From: Typha latifolia
Taxonomy: Eukaryota; Streptophyta; Magnoliopsida; Poales; Typhaceae
Assembly (NCBI GenBank): GCA_019914945.1
Contig: CM034102.1
Location: forward strand, 1,787,501 to 1,851,500
Length of the DNA: 64,000 nt
Direction: 5' to 3'
The notes under the pieces are model-generated. The model worked only from the letters and a program-made list of their open reading frames with translations, did not search any database and was not told the origin of the DNA. Shown here piece after piece: positions 22,758 through 36,711 of the stretch (its first letter is position 1; every line of letters starts with the position of its first letter). The position numbers were made by a program, and so were the translations under genes.

Positions 22758-24293
22758 TCAGTTCCAGTGGCTAAGGAACTCTCCCTCACATACAATCTCA
22801 CTACCAACATAGGCTTTCCCTTCCATTTTTGCTATTCCGAATCTCTTCTGTAATTTGACCAAAGTCATTCTCATGACTAAGGTATCCCCTGCAATGACAG
22901 GTTTTCGGAACCTAACTTTGTCAATCCCTGCAAAAAAGAAATTATCACGGGAACCACCGACTTCCGGTTGCAGCATCACCAGGCCCCCAACCTGAGCCAT
23001 TGCCTGAATCATTAAAGCCAAAAGATTAATATGAGAGTGAAGTTATTGTTCTGCATGCTCTCCCTGCAAGCTGTAATGTTGTGAATACTATTTAATAATG
23101 AAACGAACTCTACCTACTGCAACTGTACTATTCTGTATAAGAACAATATTTTTTTGGGTGCATAAAATGTTTTAATTTACTAAGTACTTGCATATTCTTA
23201 GATGTTGAGATGTATGATCTCATCTGGTCAATCTCTTCCTTTCCACGTCCTTGGAATCCTCATCAAATATTTAACTCTTAGGACTCAATCATTTGTCAAG
23301 TCAAACAAACTTTGTAACAATGAAAGGTAGATCGATTGTTATACGAAAGCAAGCATAGACTCCACTGCAGAGACAGAACATCCTTTAGAATCATCCAAGG
23401 CATAGCAGATTCACAATAATAAAACAACAGAAATCAATAAGTGACACAACAATACAGAACTACAAAGGTGGTAATCCTGCAGGGTATAATACTGAAACAT
23501 ACTTCAAGGAGCATCATATGCAGTACTCTGGTGTGCTCTTATACAATTCTCAATCAACATAATGTCCACAACCATACTTATTTCATAAACAAATGCACTT
23601 AGTGAATCTAACAGGTTGAGAAGAAGAAAAATTGTGATATGGCATTAATCCATACCTCAATCATGAGAACACCAGGCATTATCGGCCGCTCTGGGAAGTG
23701 CCCAGGGAAGAAATTATCATTAATCGTTACATTCTTTATACCTACAGCTGTAACTCCTGGCTTGACTCGATCACTCTGTCCACCAGAAGAAATGGAAATC
23801 TAACAACACAACAAAAACAGTAAATATCTCAACTTTATACCAAAATCCAACAAATAATAAAAGTTAATCATCAAAAAGTACCAAAGAAAAATTTGACTCA
23901 CCTATGGGGCAGGGTCTCGCGGATGTGGTTGATATCCATAACCGTTGGAAATGGCGGGAACTCTTCGAAACAAACCCAAAGCAATTAATGCAGATAAAAT
24001 TGAGAGGATAGATGGAAGAATGCAAGAACAATGCTTACTCTTCTCTATTGGAACTTCCGTTTCCACAATCCCTCCGTTGTGCACGCCGCGGCGAGAGATA
24101 AGGCTCCTTGGGTTCTTCGGGGAGATGGGAATTTAGGGTTTGAGAGGGGGGACAAGAGAGCCGGTTTTCGAGAAGGAACCATGGCGGGAGGAAAAGATAC
24201 GAGATCCCCAGAAGAAAGAGGACGATAGGGGAGGGATAGATTGGGGAAGGAAGACGACGAGAAGAGAGATCTCGCCATGGTTGTAGCTTCCAT
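22758..24293 (-). CDS. FabZ: Plastid 3-hydroxyacyl-[ACP] dehydratase FabZ, frame interrupted twice
   Basis: FabZ removes water from 3-hydroxyacyl-ACP in plastid fatty-acid synthesis. Four minus-strand exons are recognisable: 24293-24039 (Ser-rich transit peptide), 23962-23902 ([20 protein letters not shown]), 23799-23656 ([11 protein letters not shown] ... [19 protein letters not shown]) and 23003-22758 ([18 protein letters not shown] ... EGEFLSHWN). The catalytic His (PGHFP) and the Glu of LMIEAMAQ are present and all splice sites are canonical. As given, the frame breaks twice. In exon 3, VIE is followed by a one-base shortfall at about 23766-23768 and reading on meets a stop nine codons on. 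In exon 1 the transit-peptide frame and the VETEVPIEK frame disagree by one base near 24063-24068. Exons 1 and 3 are each exactly one base short of the phase required. This is either a decaying copy or a local sequence error; I cannot decide which. Confidence 0.88.
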
Positions 24294-24697
24294 TGGTGGG
24301 GGGGAGACAGAGAGTCTCTGTAGTGAGGGGGGCGATGGGAACGAGAAGTTGGGTTGGGTCAGATTGAAAAAGTACACTGGCCCTAGTAATAAACCTATCT
24401 TTTAAGGGCTGAAGTGCATTTATACACTGTTAATTTTCTTACGCACTTGTTAATATCTCCATCAATTTCATACATTCTCTGGAAAGACGCGAAAAACGTG
24501 TAGACTTAAAATAGTTAAAAAAACTCTTTATTTGAACGATATCCGTCCAACAAATTAAACGGCATTCGATTCGGTCTCTGTCACGCAGACTTCCCACTGA
24601 GGTAGGAAAGCTCTCCCGTTCTCTCCTTCGCGCCCTCCCCCCCTGTTGGACAAAAACGCTAACCCTAATCCTAGAATACCTCATTTCCGAAGACAGG
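24294..24697. promoter_or_regulatory. Divergent promoter shared by FabZ and MRS2
   Basis: About 400 bases separate the FabZ ATG (minus) from the MRS2 ATG (plus), so both promoters and leaders must fit here. A telo-box-like AACCCTAA lies at about 24660-24667, near the MRS2 start. No canonical TATA box stands out on either strand, as expected for broadly expressed genes. Confidence 0.5.
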
Positions 24698-27600
24698 ATG
24701 CGGTCCCCGAAGATGGCGCCGGAGGACGAGCTCCACCACCACCGGACGGCGGTGACCGCTGGGAGGAGGAAGGGCACGGGGAGCCGGGAGTGGCTGGTGG
24801 TCTCGGGATCCGGGCGCTCGTATCTCGAAGAGGTGGGGAAGCACTCGATCATGCACCGCACGGGCCTCCCCGCGCGTGATCTGAGGGTTCTCGACCCTCT
24901 CCTCTCGTACCCGTCCACGATTCTAGGCAGGGAGCGAGCGATCGTGATCAATCTGGAGCACATCAAGGCCATTGTCACCGCCACCGAGGTGCTTATCCCC
25001 AATTCCAGGGATCCAATGGTTGTTCCCTTCGTACAAGATCTCCAATCTCGGGTCTCCGCCTCTTATGGCACCCAACGGCAGGTAGATTTAATGCTCTTTG
25101 GTTTCCATTGGTTTTACTTTCATTCTCGATCCGAGAACGTGAATCTTGGGCCGTAACTCGCTGCCTATTTCTAATCTTGACTAGCTTCTATTTATCGTGG
25201 GTTGATTTCTTTGTTCAATTGTATGCTTCTGTGTTTCTTGTATCATAATTTTTCGGCTTTTCGTTCAGTGTGAAATATGAAAGTGTAAAATTACGTGTCT
25301 TTTGACAACTGGAAATTGATGTTGGACTGCGAATGTAAATCTCGATAAGGATGGCCCTTAATGCCAATAATTTGGCTCAGGTTGCTTAGAAACAATTGAC
25401 GGCATTGTTCGAAACTTTTTGATACACCTAGGTTAATTTAGTACATGATGGTCCAAATACCATCCAAGCAATCATTTTCAGACAGATTAAGGTGATTAGT
25501 GTTGTAAAAATTGGATCCAGTGGTTATCATAGGTTTTCAAAACTGATAGGTTTGTCAGTAATTAATTTTCCATTCCATATTGTAAACACAGTACACACTT
25601 CAGTTTATCTGTTGATAAGACAATCAACTTGTATCACACAATATTAGAATTCTACTTTCCATAGTATTTGTCTTTGAACCCTAAAGTTCTGAGAACAGTA
25701 GATAATTTAAATGTTTCTTGGTCTAAAGACTGCAGACTCTGACGATATGAATGGGGAAGGTTTATTGAAAGCCACATCATCCTGGCCTTTATCACCTGGT
25801 CCAGATGGAGTGCCAATAAATGGGATGGAGGTCCCTAAGCAGGATGATTGCTTGATGAGTGAAATGGCAGAAGGTAACAACACTCCTGCATTGGATATTC
25901 ACAAAGATGGGAGTGCAAAGGTGTTGCCATTTGAATTCAGGGCACTTGAAGTCTGCCTCGAGTCTGCTTGTAGGTGCCTTGAAGCTGAGGTAGGCATCTC
26001 GGCTATAACTTTGGATGGCATTTAGTGTACATGGTTTTAACTAGTTGATGCATGCTATTTTTTTCTTTCTAAATATATTATATTATATGAGTGTTTTTTC
26101 TCCATTGTAGTCCTAAAATAAATTCATCCATCAATTAGAAGATGTATCAAACATGCCTATCTTGCCTTGCTTGGAGTGCATGAATTCTGATAATGCAAGA
26201 TATTTACTGCTGTAGAATGAATTTTATTATGACATATGTATCTCCACCGGTACTATTCTTTGACCTCTATGAAGTTCCTCTTATCATCTTATTTTACATA
26301 GCAAGTTACAAATTCTCACAGAAAGTATGAACACAAGGTGCTTTCAATCTGATTAGTAGGCTTACTTTGTTTAATTGCCATGAGTATCATGTGCTAGCAC
26401 TCATAAAAGCACCTTAAAGTTATCCAAAGTCTATGGATGTTAAACAGACATCATTCTAGCTCCTTTCTCTGGTAGCTTCAAAGAAGTATTAGTTGGATAA
26501 TGCAGCTTGTATATTATCTGTACATGTTCTACATTTGCTAAGCGGCAACTTTTTGTCAAACAACTTTTCTCATTAGTAATTAAATATGCATATTTTTTTG
26601 GTTCTCTAGGTATGTTTCTCTTGCATCATAATTCCACCCTCTTTATCAATATGGTTTGATCTTGAGATGACATATGCAGTTTTTCATTGATTATTTATTT
26701 ATTCTCTATTAATCACTTTTTACTAGACACTGACTTTGGAGCAAGAGGCTTATCCAGCATTGGATGAGTTGACTTCAAAAATCAGCACACTTAACCTTGA
26801 GCGTGTTAGACAAATTAAGAGTCGCTTGGTGGCAATATCAGGACGTGTTCAGAAGGTAAGAACTTAAAGCACACATGTATGAGTGGTTTCAGCATTCATC
26901 ATTTTGTAGAATCAGTAAAGCAGTTTGTTATTTAATCGATAATATGTATTTGTTTTATTTTTTCCTTTAATTTTTTATGTTGTTTTTCGTCTAATTTAGC
27001 CAACTCATTTGCAGGCTGTCTTATTTTACTACCATATTTATTTGTTATGTCCGATTTGTTTAGCTTGTGTTGTTTTCTTATTCCTCTCAGAAAAGAAGCC
27101 TAACAGCTTTGTTTCACTGCTGCTAATTGTTAGAATATGACTTTCTGTTTGACCTATTTTTGATAGGTGAGGGATGAGCTTGAACATTTATTGGATGATG
27201 ACATGGATATGGCTGAGATGTACTTAACTGAGAAGCTTGTTAGTCAAAGATTTGGTGATTCTTCATCGAGGATTGAACTTGATAATGATGCATTTCAATT
27301 GGAAGAGGATAGGTAAGCAGCACCTTTTCTTTTTCAGAGAAAAGAGACAGTTGGAAAAGACTGTAACTGCAATTATGTCTACAATTTGTATGATGAGAAT
27401 GTTATTGATATATCCTTTATGTGGTTATATTCGTATCTCATCTCTTTTGAAGTCTGGTTGAATGTTAAATTTTATGTGGATATCAGAACATCATATATAA
27501 ACGGGAACAACCCAAGCCTATATATGTCTAGGTGTCATCTTTCTGAAATAGTAGTGAAGAGTAATCTGGAAGGATTTTGTGAAGCAATAACCATAGACTT

Positions 27601-29228
27601 CATGCATAGGGACAACACTAGTCATCATGGTCAACTTGAACATTGATCTTGCAGAGGAATACTATTTCCTAAAAGATTAGACATCCGCAAACATGAGTGT
27701 GTTATCCAATAACAGCTCTGACGATTCCAATGCTTTCAAGTCTGGTAATCTAAGAACCTTATAAGGAAGCTATCATTTTCTGCTAATGTTGTTAGATCTT
27801 GTTAAACCATGTATTCTGCTGGAAAGTAAGGAGTTTAGGTGGTGGTAGAAGCTGCATTAAGGAATAAAGAGATATACAATGGCTGAACAGTTTGATTTGC
27901 CTTAGCACCAAGCAAATTTGATGTGCTTAGGAACTGTATGCTTCAGTGGTTCCCTGAATCAACAGACTAGTAATATGAAGAGCCAGCTTGCCACGTGTTG
28001 CTTCATCTTCCTAATTTTGGTTAGAGATGTTGAACCGGATCAGGTGTTTCTTTTGCATACTTAACTTAGCTGCAGTGCTATATTTTAATATCTTATTAAT
28101 ATTTATGCAATTTTTTTAATTTGTTCTCAGTGAAGAAGATTTTAGAAGTGAGACAGCTAACAGCAATGGAACCTTAACTGGTTTTAAGCCAAACATTGAG
28201 GAATTGGAGATGCTCCTAGAAGCTTACTTTGTGCAGATCGATGGCACTCTGAACAAACTATCCCATGTATGTAGCTTTTAACCTGTAAGGATTTAAAGCA
28301 TCTTAATATCAATCCATTGCCTTGAAAGATATAAATTACTCAGGACTATTTAATTGCAGAATTAGCTAGAATTGCCAGTATCATTTATTAAAAGACTGAA
28401 TCATAATTCTGCGTCATTTTTATAAAGTCATTCGTGAAGATCCAATGATACCGAGTTTCTTGATAGAATTGAATGTTTATCCACTTTCCTTCTCAAGATA
28501 AAGTGCCAACATCTTAGCTATGTGATTCAGCTCATATATCTCAAGTTTGTCTGTATCGTGTCCATAAGTACATGCAGTCACACACACAGATTACTTTTAA
28601 ACTCCAGTAGAATTCTCCAATCCTTAACATTATTGAACTAATAGTTATTCAAACTTCCTAAAGAAAAAAACTTGTGTAGCTTGTTAAGCAGATAATGCTT
28701 CTCAAGTTTGTGTTTGGCATATAATGAGTGAAATTTCTGTCTTGGAGATATCCATCACAATACCGGTTATTCTCCAGTTTCTCATACTATTCAGTTCAAT
28801 TATATGTCTTTTAAATTGATATAAAGTTACAATTTTATGTCAATATAATACTAATCAATGTCCACTTCTATATCCACCTCTGTACTTCTGTGCCTAATTA
28901 TCATTTAATCATGTGCCCAAAGTTGAGGGAGTATGTGGACGACACTGAAGATTATATCAACATCATGCTAGATGAGAAGCAAAACCAGCTGCTTCAGATG
29001 GGAGTCATGCTCACCACTGCAACCGTGGTAGTTACTGCTGGCGTGGTGGTTGTAGGTGTATTTGGTATGAACATCGGTATCGATCTCTACAACGATCCTA
29101 CAAATGCCGAGGAACAAAGAGCTTCCAACTTTAGATTTTGGGAAACCACAATTGGCACCATTGCTGGCTGTGTGATTCTCTACATCTTAGCCATTGGCTG
29201 GGGGAAGAAAAGTGGATTGCTGCAGTGA
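24698..29228 (+). CDS. MRS2: MRS2/CorA-type magnesium transporter
   Basis: Six exons join in phase: 24698-25081, 25729-25989, 26727-26855, 27167-27312, 28131-28266 and 28923-29228, giving 453 aa. The long soluble N-terminal half includes the conserved REWLVVS, GLPARDLRVLDPLLSYPS and LPFEFRALEVCLE blocks and a coiled-coil stretch (NLERVRQIKSRLVAISGRVQ). Two transmembrane helices lie at the C-terminus, with the Mg2+-selectivity motif GMN (about residues 400-402) at the end of the first. Plant MRS2 proteins are Mg2+ channels of plasma, vacuolar, plastid or mitochondrial membranes; the isoform and membrane cannot be set from sequence. The second exon begins after an AAAG acceptor at 25728, the only one nearby that keeps the frame. 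The gene is divergent from FabZ. Confidence 0.93.
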
Positions 29229-30536
29229 TGTCGTTTCTTGGTCACTTCGACAGGCGGGACGCTTATCTAAAAGATAGGTAGCATAAAGTTCAATAAACGG
29301 GGGCATAGTTTTATTGCCCACACTACTATCCATATAATTGATGGCCTGATTCAATTCTATATTAAAATTGAGCGATTTCATTGTATATCAACCCTGATAA
29401 GTTCTTGGTTGTATCAACAACATATGGCTTGTTATATACCGCAAGGAATCTAATAGGATCCCTATTAAGGATCTTGTGGTTTGTGCACGAATTGTAATCT
29501 AAGGTTAGAGGTGCTCATTGTTACGTGTGTGTATATATTTGTGTCATTGTGTATATCTGTGTATGTTTGTGTAGATGTTTCTTTGAATGCTTGTTTGAGT
29601 GTTCCTGATGCTGCCACAGATCAACTTAGGAGCAAGTAAATATCTCGTTATATGCTTTTTTTTACTGACAAAAGGAAAGCAGATTGACACAGTATCCAGG
29701 TAGGAGAATTTCTTCTACCAAATTATCGTTTGCACATCTTCACAGTTATTCAATAAATAAATCAATATATCAATCAATACTTGTTCATAATTAGCTCAAC
29801 CAGACAAAAGAAAAAACAATTAGCATCCACAAGCAATTAACCTCCACCACCACTAATTATTTTTTTCTTCGTTTTATAGGTATAAATCCTGCTATGCTAG
29901 GGTTCCTCCCCTCTCCACCACTTTTTTTCTTCCCTATTCTCTTCTCCTTTTCCTTTATATCGTCCCCCTTTCTTTTCCTTTCTCTTTTTCTTATTCTATG
30001 TCAGTCTTTGGCCAACGCCGACACCTTATTGCTTTGATGCTTATTTTTTCTTATTACGCTGATAGTGAAACTATATCAATATATATATATATATATTTTT
30101 TTTTTTTCCTTTTCTGTGTATTAAGCTTATAAAACTTGATAAAAATAAATAAAATTGCTAGCCCACCGACCTTTCATTAAAATAATTTAATGAAATTTTT
30201 TTTTTCCTTTAACAATCTTGCACGACAAGTGATTCATATACAATCGTGGTGCTGGTCCAGTACAAACTCGACCAAAGCAAAAGGAAAATTTCAAATAACA
30301 CCCCCAAACTTACTTTTTTTCCCCCTTTTTCTCATAGCTTCTCCAACGTGCGTCGCACGTGCCAAAAGGATTTCATGGGAATACCATTTCCCGGGTACAT
30401 CGGGTCTCCGTCTGCTCTCCTCCACGGTTTGACCTAAACCCCTCTGTCTCGCTGTCTTATCGAAAGCGTACTAATTTAATCTCTCCCCGCGACTTAGCGA
30501 AGCAAGATCAAAGTAGTCGGAGAAGAAGAAGAGGGG
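29229..30536. other. Spacer between MRS2 and the TPR gene
   Basis: This holds the MRS2 3' UTR, a GT-rich patch (about 29525-29580), pyrimidine-rich runs (about 29900-29995), an AT/T tract (about 30075-30106) and the promoter and leader of the TPR gene. I support no gene here. Confidence 0.5.
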
Positions 30537-33500
30537 ATGGGGAATCCGAGGTCGGACTCTCTCTCCTGCCGTCGGATCGTCCTCGCCTTCCTCGATTTCC
30601 TTAACTCCGGTTCGTCAACCCTAGCCTTCCATATCCGTAGCATTATAATACAAAGAAACCAAGAAAAGCTCGTAACTTTGATAATTTGCAAGTGCGGTTG
30701 TTCGCTTCTCGTGAGTCTTAGTTAGCAATTCATCTTCTTCGTGCTTCCGAATACGATATCGTGATCAATTTGAATATAGATCACATCACATATTTGCTGT
30801 ACGAAAGAGAGTTTACTCCAAAAATTTGAATACCTTTTGGTGTATAATTTCGATGAAGAATTATTCTTCATCTTATCGGGACAACTTTGGTTTGTTCAGA
30901 GTGTTCATTTGTGGAAGTATTTGTTTTTATGAAAATGTGAAAAAGTGGCAATCTGCAATTGTTCAACCAACTTTGTGGCGAGTCCCGATAGTTGGATGGA
31001 GAGGCCCATATAGTGAGAATGAAGTGACGGTTGGGTGAAGATTGAAAGAAGTATGATGTTAGGTGGTCATCAGTAATACATGTCTAGTGAAATCTATGTG
31101 TGGAAATTTTTAGAGATGATTTTGAGATATGCAGCCTAAAGCAAGGACGACTTAGTTTGGGCAAAAAAAGGAGCCCTCCAGTAGTAGGGTACTGTCATGT
31201 CTGAGATATTTAGTCTGTAAGTTACTTTTGAGCATTGTATCAAAATCTGTTATAATTCTAGATTTTTATGCATCAATCAAATTAATCATTGCATTGTAAC
31301 TTTCTGACAAGTTCAGTACCAGGATAATCTTCTTTTTGTTTTTTGTGTCTAACTGTGAAATGTTTTCTCTAAGGCAGTGGAACTAGCTCCTGGGGTTGAT
31401 TCTGAAGCTCTTGAGGTTAGCAGAGATTGTTTGGAAGTCGTGTTTATGCCGAACTCATTATCTACGGACAAAGCGATACCGCCTGGTCTGTTATTGGACC
31501 TATTCAATTCCTGGGAAGCTGGTGAACAACATAAATTAAGATCAGATCTTGGTGCTGATGCAATTGAGAATAAAGCATCCTGTAGTAACTCAACCTCCCA
31601 GAATATTGAAGATTCTAAAATTTTAGGGGCATCAAATGTCTGTTTACTTTCTCTTCTTGAGTATGTTATATCTAATTATCTATTTTTAATCTGTATATGT
31701 TATTATTGTTTGTTCTTCTGGTATTCAAGTCAATGCTGTCCCATCTTACGTGCTATTAAAATTATGTGCCCTTTCTTGGTTGTTATCTGGTGAACTGATT
31801 CATAGTGTATGACTGCACTCAAGTAATCTAGTAAGTAAGTTTATCTTATAAGAAACAAAAAGGTGCTGAATGCAAGAAATTCCTATAAAAGGATGAATCT
31901 ATACTATAGAAACATGAGATGTGTAGGTTTATATGTAATATTAAATTAGATAGTACAGAGCCTCTTGTTTTCTCAACTCTCAAGCAGAATCTTGATTGCC
32001 AGATCTAGAGAAAGATATTCCATACTCCGAGTCCTGAAATTTGATTATCAAGAAATGCAATTCCCAACCTCCTTTCTCTGCTGTGATTTGTCAATATAAC
32101 TAACAATTTTTTGTTTCACATCTTCAGCTTTCTGCTCGTTACCACAGAAAGTATGTACCTGTCTCAACGCAAGAATGTTCACTACTGAAGCATGGAACCT
32201 TGCTATATCTTAAGTTGTGATTAGTTATATTTTTATGATTTTGACCAATAAGTGAAATGCTGCATTAAGTTATAAAAGAGTAGCAAACCGTGCATAAAAT
32301 GTTAGAAATGCATCTATGTCCATGGATAGATGGATGGTTGTATGCACATGTATATGTAAGATCGACAAGAAACTAAATGTAGACTTCAAAGTTACACGAT
32401 GTACCAACTAGCATATTAAGGACAGGTGCATACTGTTTAATGTACGTGTATAACTCTCCAGGCAGTCCGCTTTTGTGCATGGGAAATATTTATCAATTTC
32501 TGTACTTTTTTATTTATACCTTTATAATTACCATTCAAGTCAGGTTGTATAGCCCTTAGTTAGACGTAGTAAGGCAGTAACATGTGAATGACATGTCTTT
32601 GGTGCAAAATTTTAACTTATTACCTCACATCAAATTGATGTTTCAACACCATTTAGAAGAATTATTATTGCCAGAAAATCATTATTATTGAAGCTTAAAG
32701 TACCATATTCAGCTTCCATGATATCTAATGTTTGACCAATATGCATCTGTTTTTCTATCACCGAGCTTTCTGAGCTGAATACTTTATTATACTTTCTCTT
32801 ACTTAAAGTTCTATATGTTCTCTGTTGCCAGGATTATTTCCAGTTTTGTGTTTATTCTCTTTCTTACATGGAAATTAGTTTTTGAAAGTAAGTTATGGTC
32901 TTAAATTTTCTCTCCTTCTTTAGCAGAGTGAAGGTTCAGCTGAAGGTTCTCGTGACTTAGGTATGAATGTAAATTTCCAATGTTGTACCTTCGCTTTGTC
33001 TAATTTTTCCACAATACCAAGTATCATAGCCCATATTACACCAAATCTAGAAATTTACCTTAACCAAGAAGGATCCAATTGGCTGAATCCTGCAAACCAA
33101 TCATAAATATCTTTTCTTATTACTGTTATCATTATTTTCCTAGCATTGCAGATTGACTGTTACTTTTTGAAAGCTCATATATAAGAAGATGACTAGTATA
33201 ATAAGGGATCCTTGCGAGCTTTCCAAATTAATTATTAATTATTCCAAAATTTGCTTGATATTTTGGTTCTTGCTTTTCCTTTCTTTTTTATTCACCTTCC
33301 ATTGTTTCATTTTTCTTAGTTAGATAGATGTTGATGAAGAAGGGAACCAGATTCGCTAGTTAGATATAGCACTTGATCTTGTATTGATCAATTTTAATTA
33401 AATTGACACACTAATTTTTTTCAATTAAATCTTTAAAGTTCTGACTTATATTAAATTTTATTTCTTCAACCCATTTGATTAGTTGAAAGTTCTTGACATA

Positions 33501-36500
33501 TTCTTGCTCAGGAACATCAAGTGAATTTTGATATATCGATCAACAGACTTGCAGTTTCTCCTCTTCTGATTTTATTTTATTCATTTAACTGCAGACCGAT
33601 AGAATTGGAGTCCTAAGTGAATCCAATCTTTTCTTAACCCAAGATTCCAAGTCAATTGACTCTTCCTCATCTGGATCCAGGATGTCAATGTCTTGTAAAT
33701 CTTTGTGTGGTCCTATTAGTTCCTCTTTGATTGCTAGAACAATATAAAACCATAGCTCCTCCAAATATTACCTTTACTTACCATAAAAGAAAAAGGAAAC
33801 CATCTTATAAGGAAATATAGCTGATGTTTACTGTACTCCATTTATCAAATATTCTGCAATTTAGCTAATTGTGAACTTAAAGGCACTGTTTTTAAGCAGT
33901 TACTTAATGTTCACAAATTTTGCTTCCTTGTATCCATTCTTCATTGTTATTTTCTTCTATTTTTTGACATTTACAATGGTAAAGATTGATTTAATCATTA
34001 GTACTGACATAATTCTTATTATCTAAACATATAAAGGACATGCCGTTAAGCTTGCACTCTTGCTATACACATTGAATTTCATTTTGGTCAAAGATATATA
34101 CAACAATGTCTCATTCATGGAATCTGCTTACTCTACAATTCGTTATTAATGTATTTTATCTCATGTCATAAAAGGTGTATCAAGAGATGAACTTTTTGGA
34201 AGGTTCTATGCTGCACTTGACAAAATTAATTTCTTTAGAAGTTCTCCTGCTGGAGTTGAAGATCCTGCTCAAATAGCAAAAGCAACACGGCTCTTTGATG
34301 AAGCAGTAGCAGTACGACCATTTTCTTTTGTCTTGTCTATCTTTACATGTTGAACATGAATATACATAAACAGGCTGAGTCCTAGATAAATTATATTGAC
34401 TGGTGGACAATTTTAATAGGTAGTATTCCACTAACATCTGGCCTGGGTTCCTTTTAGTGGACTAGTCATGGAAAACTATTCTGATACTTCTATTCCAAGT
34501 TCTTTGTAAGGGTACCTCATTCTAAATATCTATTCAAGCGACAATTGCTTTAGCTATTTTGTTGGCCCTTATATGATAATACTAATTTAAACTGTGCTAG
34601 AAAATAGAATGATGGAGTGAGCTATGGCATCTAATGATGCATATTTATATCACTATTTAAGGTTGGAGTCCCTTTTCCAACTGAATCGAATGCAGTAGTT
34701 ATGTTTTAGCACATGAATTTAATAGTTGAACTGTCAACAGTATTGTCGATACTTTATACAGCTCAAATGCATTTTATGAGAGGGATTCTCCTTTTTGTTC
34801 AATCCTTGATGTGGCTCAAGTTGTCATGTGTGGTGCTTTGGAAAATTGGATGGCTGACACTGACACAGCACATCAAATTTAGTAGTCGAATAGAGAAATG
34901 GCACAGTTTATTGAGATTTGAAGCCTTATGCTAATCACTTCAAGGATGATATAAATATAGTTTATTTCCCTAGTTATCTTCCATTTGGTATTGGTTGTAG
35001 TGTACATTTGATCTTTTGACAGCTTACTTCTGATAACGTTGTCTTTTGTATGCCTATTAATTGCACTGGTCTTTTTTCATTGTTAGGAAATGGAGAACAA
35101 TCAAGGGGAAATGATGAACTTGTCCAACCTTGGTGAGGTCTTAAAGTCAAAAGGTACTGCTGCTGTTAATTTCTTTTGAAGGAGACTTCTCTATTTGTCT
35201 GTCCAAATTTTCTTTTGTTTTTATTTGCAACAAACCGAACACTTTGTTGCATTGATTGCTTCATCTTTCTCCTTATTATGTATCCAAAAATGATTCACTT
35301 CTTCCATTATTTGTTTGTTTTGATAAATCTGATGTTAAATTTCTAGCTGCACCCTCTCCATATTAAGTTTAGTCATCAGATTCCAATATATCTTTCCAGA
35401 GTTGTTAATGTTGTTGTTATTGCAGTAGATTGGATGATCAAGACTGCATACATCGTTAAGTTTTTAGTTGAATTTATTTATGTGTCCAACTGTGCGGAGT
35501 ACCATTAACATACTACAGTTATCAGGTAATCAATTTATGCGGTTAAAGCAATACCATGAAGCTATTGAACTGTATACCTATGCCATAGCACTCTGTGGGA
35601 AGAACGCTGTTTACTACTGTAACAGGTATGGACTGGAAAATAAAGACCATATTATTATGTTCAATACTAATAAAGCATTTTCGTGGATACCAGCTGCCTA
35701 CCATTATAATGTCTTCCACTAGATGGGAGTTTTCCAAAGAGGATGCCCATACTATTCTCTTTGCTGAGGAGATGTATATAGAGAATTCATGCTTGTGACA
35801 CATTCTAATAGTTAAGAGTGGCTTGGTGCAATTTCCAAAATTTAGAGTGCACACTGCACAATATACAGCTTGAAAGGGATCGTTTTTGTTCTTTTCTAGC
35901 TTTCTTTGTCTAAAGTGTTTGTGTTCTTTTTATATTATTTATCAAGTTCTGCTGGAGTTGTATATCCAAATTGACAGAACTTTTTGTGCTTCTCTTTGAT
36001 CTTGTATTTTGCATGTACTAGATTGCACCTCTTTTGGTGCATTTCAATGATCTTGATTGTTTATCAGAAAAAATGATCGAACTAAAAGATGTCACTTTGA
36101 GAGCTACATTTCTTAGTGAAATTGATATGCGCTAAATTTTTTTTATCTCTTCAGAAAAACTATGATGAAAATTTAGCCTTGTTTGTTTATTATCAGTTTT
36201 GTAGGATCTCCTCTTTGACGGCATCGACTTTTTTAATTTTTTGTTAAATTTATTTGCTGCATGTATTGGAATGAATGTTTATATGTGAAAAGTAATTTTA
36301 ATCATAGTTATCTTGTGGTAAGCTGACTGCGAATGTAATCTGCTACTTTTAGGGCTGCTGCTTACACCCACATTCATAGACATAGTGATGCAATTGAGGA
36401 CTGCTTAAAGTCCATCGAAATTGATCCCAGTTACAGCAAAGCATATAGCCGCCTTGGATCAGCTTATTTTGCTCAAGGGAATTACCACGATGCTTTATAT

Positions 36501-36654
36501 AAGGGCTACCTAAAAGGTTATACTGAAATGATGCCTTACTGATTTTTGCAAAGTTGAACTAGAACATCTAGATTTTTGACCCTACATTCTACATTTGCAG
36601 CATCTCAGCTGGATCCTAGTAATAGAACAATTCAAGAGAACATTGAGGTACTCA

Positions 36655-36711
<57 letters not shown>

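Noticed and set aside
24439..25002. 187-aa minus-strand frame
   Set aside because: It is antisense to MRS2 exon 1 and its GC-rich codons; no domain is recognisable and it begins in the divergent promoter.
32130..32152. 23-base microexon in the TPR gene (CTTCAG before, GTATGT after)
   Set aside because: It has plausible splice sites, but the gene keeps frame without it and I could not match its peptide to the family.
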